This document shows, in pieces, positions 57,481 to 64,000 of a stretch of 64,000 nucleotides of DNA. The notes beneath the pieces were generated by a model. That model was not told the origin of the DNA and searched no databases. It saw only the letters and a program-made list of their open reading frames with translations. This stretch comes from Gnetum montanum (lineage: Eukaryota; Streptophyta; Gnetopsida; Gnetales; Gnetaceae). Location of the stretch: contig MNCI01003613.1 of NCBI GenBank assembly GCA_015680685.1, forward strand, positions 629,336 to 693,335, given 5' to 3'. Within the stretch, counting starts at the first letter, position 1. Each line of letters starts with the position of its first letter. The translations under genes and the position numbers were made by a program.

Positions 57481-59890
57481 AGTGACTTGTGTCTTGACTT
57501 ATCACTAGCATAACGAGAATGACTTGTAGCCCTATCATCAAATGAAATATACAAGGCCTATAATAGAAAATGTCATGATCTTAGGATTCGAAAGATAACA
57601 TTTTAATGTGGAGATAAGGTACTCTACTGGAACCCCACACATGTATGACAACGTACTAAGTTTCAAACACTATGGGATTGACCTTATATTTTTTTTCGAA
57701 ACCTTTCTATTTGAGGCCTTACTTATCCACACACTTAAGGATCCACAAAAATGTAGTTAGTCAATATGTAATAATTAAAACCCTTCCACAAACTCCATTG
57801 AACCAGTGTCACTACCCTTTCATCATAAATTCAGCCTCATTCCATTTTCTGGGTCTCCTCCTCGTAGCTCAATCATGGAGGAGATCATCATCCATGCTAA
57901 TAATCTCTACTGGATCGTCAGTTGTTTTTGAAACTTTTTTTTACAACATCATTCATATGTTTGACCATTCTTACTTACTTTTTCCTTTATTTATTTATTT
58001 TTTTCTATATGTATATATGTACTTATCTTTCAGCTATTTTCTACCTCTCATTAATAAGTTGTCTTATTGTCACAGGACGCACTTGTGCAGTTGTTCCTCT
58101 TTGCGATGGTATATATTATGGTCTGCCTATTATATCTGGTTCCTACCTTAGCATTTCTGTTCTAGGAAGTCACGTTATACTTTCATTTCATTTAATAGGT
58201 AGTGAGTCCACGTCATCCACCCATCCACCCACTCCATGGTTTTCCTTATTTTGGAAACATGCAATCCATTTTCCATTAAAAAAAATTAATTAAGTTGTGA
58301 CTTGTGTAGTTTCTAGACTTGAGGAGGACCCAATAGTTTGAATAGGCTATGAATTCAAAGGGAATGCAACATTCTTTGTACTTTTCTATTCCCCTGTCTG
58401 CGAGAGTGTCCTCACGAACTACTTACCAATCCCATACTAGGAAGTTCATTGGCAATTTGTCCTTGTGCAATGTGGTCCTCATCAAAAGAAAACAAATGAG
58501 GATTCAAAGCACACCCATTGGACCAAATGCATGTGCAAATGCATGGGTCTTTGCATGGTGTGGTTCCCATAAAGAGAAAAAAAACATGGGAATTCAAAGC
58601 ACACCCCTTAGGCCTCCTCTAACGGGCTACAAGAACCAGTTATGGGACTTGTTTTGTCCCCTCTAATTCAGCCCCTTTTCCACTTCCTATCTCTCACTCA
58701 TGTTGGAGTGGTGTTTATTTGTGAGAGAATTTTTGTGCCTCAACGGAATGGACTAGTCTTAGAATGTTGATGCGATATCACTGAGTGTGGTTGGTTTTGG
58801 GTCTAAACTAAGGATGACTCCTACTGGGTCACTTAATCACACACTTCACAAGGGATTTCATGTGACCAAACTTAGGACTTCCATTTCACTCCCTCTTCTA
58901 TCCATCATTTACTTCTTATTACTCACCTCACTGCTGGTTTTATGTGTTGATCATTTGTCATGCCTTGCTTGAACTCGTAAATTCTTTGGCTGGTTCTCAT
59001 GGTGGGAGTATTAACTTGTGGTAACCATTAGTTAACTATGGGGCCCATGGACTCCTATGTTGACGATGTGCAAGGGCAACTGAGGCTAATGCTTGCTATG
59101 TGGAGGACCCACTTGCATATCCTTTGCTACTGATTGTTAATCTCCTTCCCCTTTGGTATAATTCATCTCTCATCTCCATTCTATCCATTGTATAGATCTT
59201 CACCTGCAAAGTTTCATCTTATGACATTCTCCTATCTTCAACTCTTCTTTTGATAACAATCTTCTTTTCTCTTTCTATCGGATAGTTCTCTAGTCTCTAA
59301 GTTCTTACATCACCCCAACTTTGTGTTCCAATCCAAAGATTTGGGCCCTTACTTCATCAATCAATTTAGGTCAACTAAGCTGAACAACTGCGTCAACTAG
59401 GCCCCATATATGTAGCCTCATTTATGTATCCCCATTGACACATATCAAAAATACTATATATTCCCACATTGTGCCATTGAAAATTGTCCATTTGCTCACA
59501 AAGCAAGGGGATTTTTTTCATTTTTCTCCATCAAGTCTTCTTACCAAGCACATGCCATTTCTCCTGCGTGTTCCAATTCAACTATTATTTCCCCCTTTTG
59601 CTACTGGATGTATGCTCTCAATAAGGGGGGAGGGGGGTGGGTGGGTAAGGTCTATAATTATTAAGATTATCAAATACTTAACACCTCTTAGGGGATAGAC
59701 AAGAAAAAACAAAAACAACAAAACAACTATAAATGGAAACTCATTATGTTTTATTATTTTTTCTAACCCCTCAACTACACTCCGAGGAACCTAATAGGAT
59801 GCACGTGCCAGTGTCATAGCTTGGCCAAAATGAGAAGGTGTATTATTGCAATTTTGAGCAGCTTATACACATTTTAATTCATGGTTATGC
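57481..59890 (+). other. Element D region between integrase and the third ORF
   Basis: About 2.4 kb AT-rich sequence. Short hydrophobic ORFs at 57672-58300 look like chance translation of T-rich DNA. Two similar strings (aaatgcatgggtctttgcatgg and a nearby caaagcacacccMttRg pair) lie near 58500-58610. A G-rich run is at 59624-59645. No promoter or gene I can support. Confidence 0.45.
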
Positions 59891-59902
59891 TGTGATTGCA
59901 GA

Positions 59903-62757
59903 TGGCACCTAAACCAAGGCATCCAAGGGGAGAAGGACCATCCCAACCAAGAGACAAGCGACCTCGAATGGGAAGAGGATAGGGCACATAGCCTCAAGAG
60001 CATGAGAAGGAATCACATGCAACTAGCCATCTTTGTGAAGAACCTGACATGGAATTTGTTCATTAGATTCCCAAAGAGGATGTCCTTGGTGAACAATCGC
60101 AACGGGACAAGACTCTAGTGGTAGCATCATAGCTTGAGGTCACCCTGACCCAAGCCTGTATTGACGCTATCAAGCCAAGGGAGTTACAATGAATGGTCCT
60201 TTAGGAGTTAAACTTCAGACCATTTCTAGAAAATGCACCAGAAGAAGTCAAAACCCAACTATAGAATTCTCCTATGTGGCCAATCATCACCTCTAGTGGT
60301 GAATGGTACCTAGGAAAAACTTATCTCTTTTGGACGAATTGGCAACTGAGGTCCAGAGTAAGAATCAAGGACATTCATGTATCTTACTCTACAAAAGCAA
60401 TCACACAAGTTGTTGGGTTACCTGAAATAAAAGTTAATGTGGCAGAGATTCCAAAATAGGCAGACCCTAAGGTGAAAAGGGAGTGGATCAGATGGAGCTA
60501 TGAGATAGAACGTAAGAAGTTTGGCACACTAACCACCACAGAGAGAGTCTACTCAAAAATTGCATCTTACCACTTGAATCCAATGGTAAGACCTAGCAAG
60601 ATCACTGCCTTCTTTGCTCGTGCATGTGCCACTCTATGTGGGAAGTTCCCCATTAACCTTCCATAGTTACTTTTCCTTGAAATTGAAAAACAATTTGCTG
60701 AAAACAAACGTGGAAGGTAAGCTCTACCCTTTCCTTTCCTAATTAGAAAATTGTGCAAATGAGTAGGGATAGCATGCTATGTCAATGATACACTTCGTCA
60801 CTCCCCAATTGCCTCATGCAATGAAATGATGAAAGAAAAGACTCCTACCACAACACAAATGAGGGAAGAGCAGCAACCACATCCATCGTTAGCACAAACA
60901 ACAAGGTCAGGCTCGCAAACAATTGCAGAACACATACATGAGATCCGACAATCACTCTTAAGCCAGCAAAAGCAATCAGTAGGAACTGGCAATGGAGAAG
61001 ATTCTTCAATGTACCACCCTATAATGATCCATCTTGAACAAGTGCCTTGATCTGTAAGTTTTCTAGAGATAGTAGGGTTGATGTTTTCTACCGCATGAAC
61101 ACCAGTGCATGCAAGAACAGACTCTACTGTTTGAGAAGTAACAGTGTCCACCCAACAACTATGTCCTAAAATTTCTAGAAATGCCTCTACTTTCTTGGTG
61201 CACTTAGAGGATGGAGAAGGGGCAAATGTCTTGGTAATGCAATACCAGGGATAAGAAGTTATGGTAGAAGTGGTTGCTAACATAATTGCTATGGACTTTA
61301 CTACATCCACAGTGCCTGTACCAGATCTACATGGACTTGGAGATGTACAAATGTCTACAAGAGCTCAATGTAGCAGAATCACTGTAGCCCAACATGAAGA
61401 GTTGTTGGACGAATTGGTGGGAACTAGGCAACTACTTTCGAATATTTTTGATCTTCTGGACAACATCACTGCAACACAATCAGTGCTACTCTCAGCAAGG
61501 GGCAAGTGCCTCATCTTGAAGGGGTAACTTAAAGTAGCCCAAGGTGATCATCAATGCTTGGCTATGGAAGTTTCCCAACTAAGGGCCCAACTTGTTGATC
61601 CAACTCTCCTCAACCGTGAACTCACCAAAGATGAAGCTTTTAAATAGCTTGAAACCAAACTTCAAATGGTTGAAAATGAGCAAGAGTCGGCAATCTTTGA
61701 TAAGTCCTTAACAGATGCTCGTTCTTATCATCTAAATAAGGACTTGGTAGAGGTTTGCTAGGAGAATGTCAGGTTGACCGTAGAAGTTCATTGCCTGCAT
61801 AACATTGGTGTTGAAAATCAACACATAAAATATTTTATCCACTAACAGCAGGAGGAGCTAGCTAGGGTAAATAATGGTGTAAGGATATTAGCATATGAAA
61901 ATCCTAATCTGTCCATGGAGGAAGTTCAAGCCTTATGACAAAAATCAACTATTGAAATCACCACTTGGAAAAATAAGGCCCTTAAGTTTGAATGAGTAAA
62001 AATTCATTATGGGGACCAAGTGGGATTGCAAAAGGAAGTAAATCAAAAAGAGATTCAAGTCGCAAAGGCTAAGATGAACCAAGCACTCCAACAGCTTAGG
62101 GAAGGAGGTGAGGTGTGGTAGCCCATCTTCAATGGATTGAATGCCTACATCTAGGTTGAGATCCATCTCAAGGAGATACAGATTGAAGAGATGATAGAAT
62201 ACATGGAGTTAGCCAATCTCCATTATGCAAACCTAACTATGCTGATAGCTAGAAGGCCATGGTCAAACCTAGAGAAACAAGTGGCCACCTAGTATTCTTT
62301 ATATGAGGGCAAGTTCCAAGCACATAAAGAGACAAAGCAAAAGCTAGAAATAGCCAATGCAGAACTCAAAGTTCTTTGCATCCATTTTGAAGGACAACAC
62401 ACTATTGCATAGAACTTGGTCCAACGAATGAATGACTACCATCAATTGCAAAAATTGGTCTAAGTGTTTGATATTAAATGAAAATAGTTCACTGCCTAGT
62501 TTGTTAATTTGAAGGAACTCTTCCCTACACTTCCATGCCCTTGGGATGTTCCCATTCCAGCACACATTGGTGAAGCTGCCTAGACAGTGAATGATCCCAA
62601 AAACAAAGAGGAGAAGATGAGGGCATTGTTCTAGGCTTTTCAATTGCCTCCAGAAGTTATAGCAGCTACAAGACAACCATCATCAATGCCTCAACTGTCA
62701 CATGCACCAAAAGCTGGCAAAGGCCTATCAAAACCACCAATACTAAGAGCTATGTGA
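59903..62757 (+). pseudogene. Element D third ORF: env-like/transposon-protein-like and coiled coil, sense strand
   Basis: Begins ATGGCACCTAAACCAAGGC (MAPKPRHPRGEGP) and can be read in mostly one frame through about 25 stops to 62757. The segment 60290-60660 (VRIKDIHVSYSTKAITQVVG then FFARACATLC) resembles the putative plant transposon protein domain seen in envelope-like ORFs of Athila elements. A long coiled coil follows (61540-62450). Location between integrase and PPT, sense strand, fits the Athila env-like ORF. Confidence 0.6.
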
Positions 62758-62985
62758 CCTTCTCCAGCAACTTCAGCATTTCGGCAAGGTTGAGAATCTA
62801 TGGCTATCAGGGTGTTTGATTTCATTGTCTATGAACAACGTAATTTTTAATTTGTTTTTGCATACACTAGGGCACTTAATATGTTAATAGAGTCTGTGTG
62901 TGTGTAAATGTATTTTGTCATGTGTACCGTCAATAACTTCATACCTTCCAAATTGTAATAAACTTGAGGATGAGTTTTCACTCAG

Positions 62986-62996
62986 TTGTGGGGGTA
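62986..62996 (+). other. Element D polypurine tract
   Basis: ttgtgggggta directly before LTR start TGATGAAG. Purine run and position agree with a PPT. Confidence 0.6.
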
Positions 62997-64000
62997 TGAT
63001 GAAGTGTTTAGTTGATATGTCGACTGGGCTACATTAATGGATCCTCGTTGATGCGGCCATGTCGACGTGACCCTGTCAACGTATCCATCCATGCATTAAT
63101 GCGATCCCGTTGATGCAGAGTTTGTCTCTTGCTATAAATATGCATGCACTCATAGCATTTATTGCATCTTTTTGGTAGTTGTAGTGAAGCCCTTGCAATT
63201 TGTTTCTGTGTAAGTTAGAATATTTTCCAAGTGCTTGCAACAGGTGTGAGAAAGGTGTATGACTCTTTATTTGAGCGCTAATGTACCTGAACCCATTGGC
63301 ATGATTGATAATAAAGATGAGCTTTTTGAATATTCCTTATAGCATTTGGATTTAATCACTTAAGCATTAAAACACTTTAATATTTCAATGTTTTAAGCAT
63401 TCCAAAGTCCTTTATTATTATTGCTTTATGTTTATTGTCCTTTTCATATTTTATGAGAACCATAGGCACGACCATCTCGAACATATATCGGACACTTGGT
63501 AACCCAGTGATGCTTAACATCTGGTAACCCAGTAATGGTTAGGATATCCTCAGGATGTGCATGGAAGATGGGATCGGTTGCTTATGCTAGGGAGAATTAA
63601 GCAATATAATAGAACTATTACAAATTATACAACTTTCCATTTCCTACATTAAAAGAGTTAGACCTTTAGAGATAAAAAGAAAATTGATAAAAATCATTTA
63701 CCTCAATCTCACTGAACCATCACTTTAGAATATCACAAGTGAGATTGGGAAAATAACGACCATTCTAACTAAGGTCTTGCTGGCTAGAATTCATCGATGT
63801 ACATCAGTGCTTGCAATCTATGGAATTCGACTGAGTCGCGTGTGAACGCCCGTGATTCATATGGTTGGGAGTAGGGGTACCTCACCACTCATCAATAGTA
63901 ACCATGCTAGATTTGGACACCTGCACATAACATCAATGTATAAGCAATTAGGTAGAAAATTTGCAATAAAATTCATGGCCATAAAACTTAGATAATTCAA
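62997..64000 (+). repeat. Element D 3' LTR (start; end not resolved)
   Basis: Starts TGATGAAGTGTTTAG. Contains two copies of cattaatgg/cgatcctcgttgatgc about 70 bp apart (63033, 63093) and a TATA box ctataaata at 63132-63140. No clear CA end is seen before the window edge, so the LTR probably continues. Confidence 0.6.
63132..63140 (+). promoter_or_regulatory. TATA box in element D LTR
   Basis: ctataaata about 135 bases into the LTR. Confidence 0.5.

Larger units (their letters stand above)
52451..64000 (+). mobile_element. Element D: decayed Athila-like Ty3/gypsy retrotransposon, 5' end missing
   Basis: A plus-strand series of degenerate gag, protease, RT, RNase H and integrase is followed by a third sense ORF (about 59900-62757), a PPT (62986-62996) and the start of an LTR at 62997. 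The RT and RNase H segments resemble the Athila lineage (for example KEIEQLL-like start, KDHFPLP, NYTTTEKEL). No 5' LTR is present between A's right end at 52450 and gag, so D's 5' end is either deleted or lies left of the window with A inserted in it. All ORFs have multiple stops and RT has an internal deletion. Confidence 0.75.

Noticed and set aside
57672-58293. Hydrophobic ORFs that look like membrane proteins
   Set aside because: T-rich low-complexity DNA; two frames overlap, neither has a family pattern, and no start context is convincing.
63000-63140. GTCGAC-rich segment as an independent inverted-repeat element
   Set aside because: It directly follows a PPT and TG start and precedes a TATA box, so it is simplest as U3 of element D's LTR.

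Overview
The window is plant nuclear DNA made almost entirely of Ty3/gypsy LTR retrotransposons. Evidence: plant-type gag and pol proteins of the Ogre/Tat/Athila (OTA) clade (CHHC zinc knuckle, a second archaeal-type RNase H, no chromodomain), a primer site matching the 3' end of plant tRNA-Asn, GT-AG spliceosomal introns, and decay dominated by C-to-T changes as expected from heavy cytosine methylation. I cannot name the species; a large-genome land plant fits. No host single-copy gene, rRNA, tRNA gene, CRISPR array or bacterial-style operon was found.

Layout. Three copies of one approximately 17.5 kb retrotransposon family are nested. Element A (minus strand, from before position 1 to 52450) is interrupted at 6446/41666 by element B (plus strand, 6447-41660, target duplication gtttg). 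B is interrupted inside its second RNase H domain by element C (minus strand, 19504-37071, near-perfect target duplication attcc/gttcc). On the right, 52451-64000 holds a decayed Athila-like element D (plus strand: gag, protease, RT with an internal deletion, RNase H, integrase, a sense third ORF, PPT, and the start of a 3' LTR). A may itself sit inside D, which would make the nest four deep.

Family architecture, in sense direction: LTR (1.27-1.49 kb), tRNA-Asn-type PBS, gag, protease, then an approximately 3.6-4.4 kb gene on the OPPOSITE strand, then RT, RNase H, archaeal-type RNase H, integrase, a repeat-rich 3' UTR, a stem-loop carrying the PPT, and the LTR. The antisense gene is the main discovery. 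In all three copies it has eight exons with GT-AG introns at the same positions and phases. It encodes an N-terminal FCP1/NIF-like (HAD) domain whose catalytic aspartates are lost, a middle region resembling the putative plant transposon protein domain, an acidic linker, a coiled coil, and a short tail ending in Asp-Ala. Because the genomic RNA is made from the other strand, these introns would survive retrotransposition.

The modules are separated by short degenerate repeats (AGTTTAAGGCC-like) and each copy has its own version of a GCGTA-type motif. In C this is the perfect palindrome GCGTATACGC, found in both LTRs and in intron 1 of the antisense gene. All copies look dead: gag, pol and the antisense gene carry in-frame stops, nearly always where a sister copy has Gln, Trp or Arg. 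Two runs of N (523-651 and 23464-23595) are assembly gaps.
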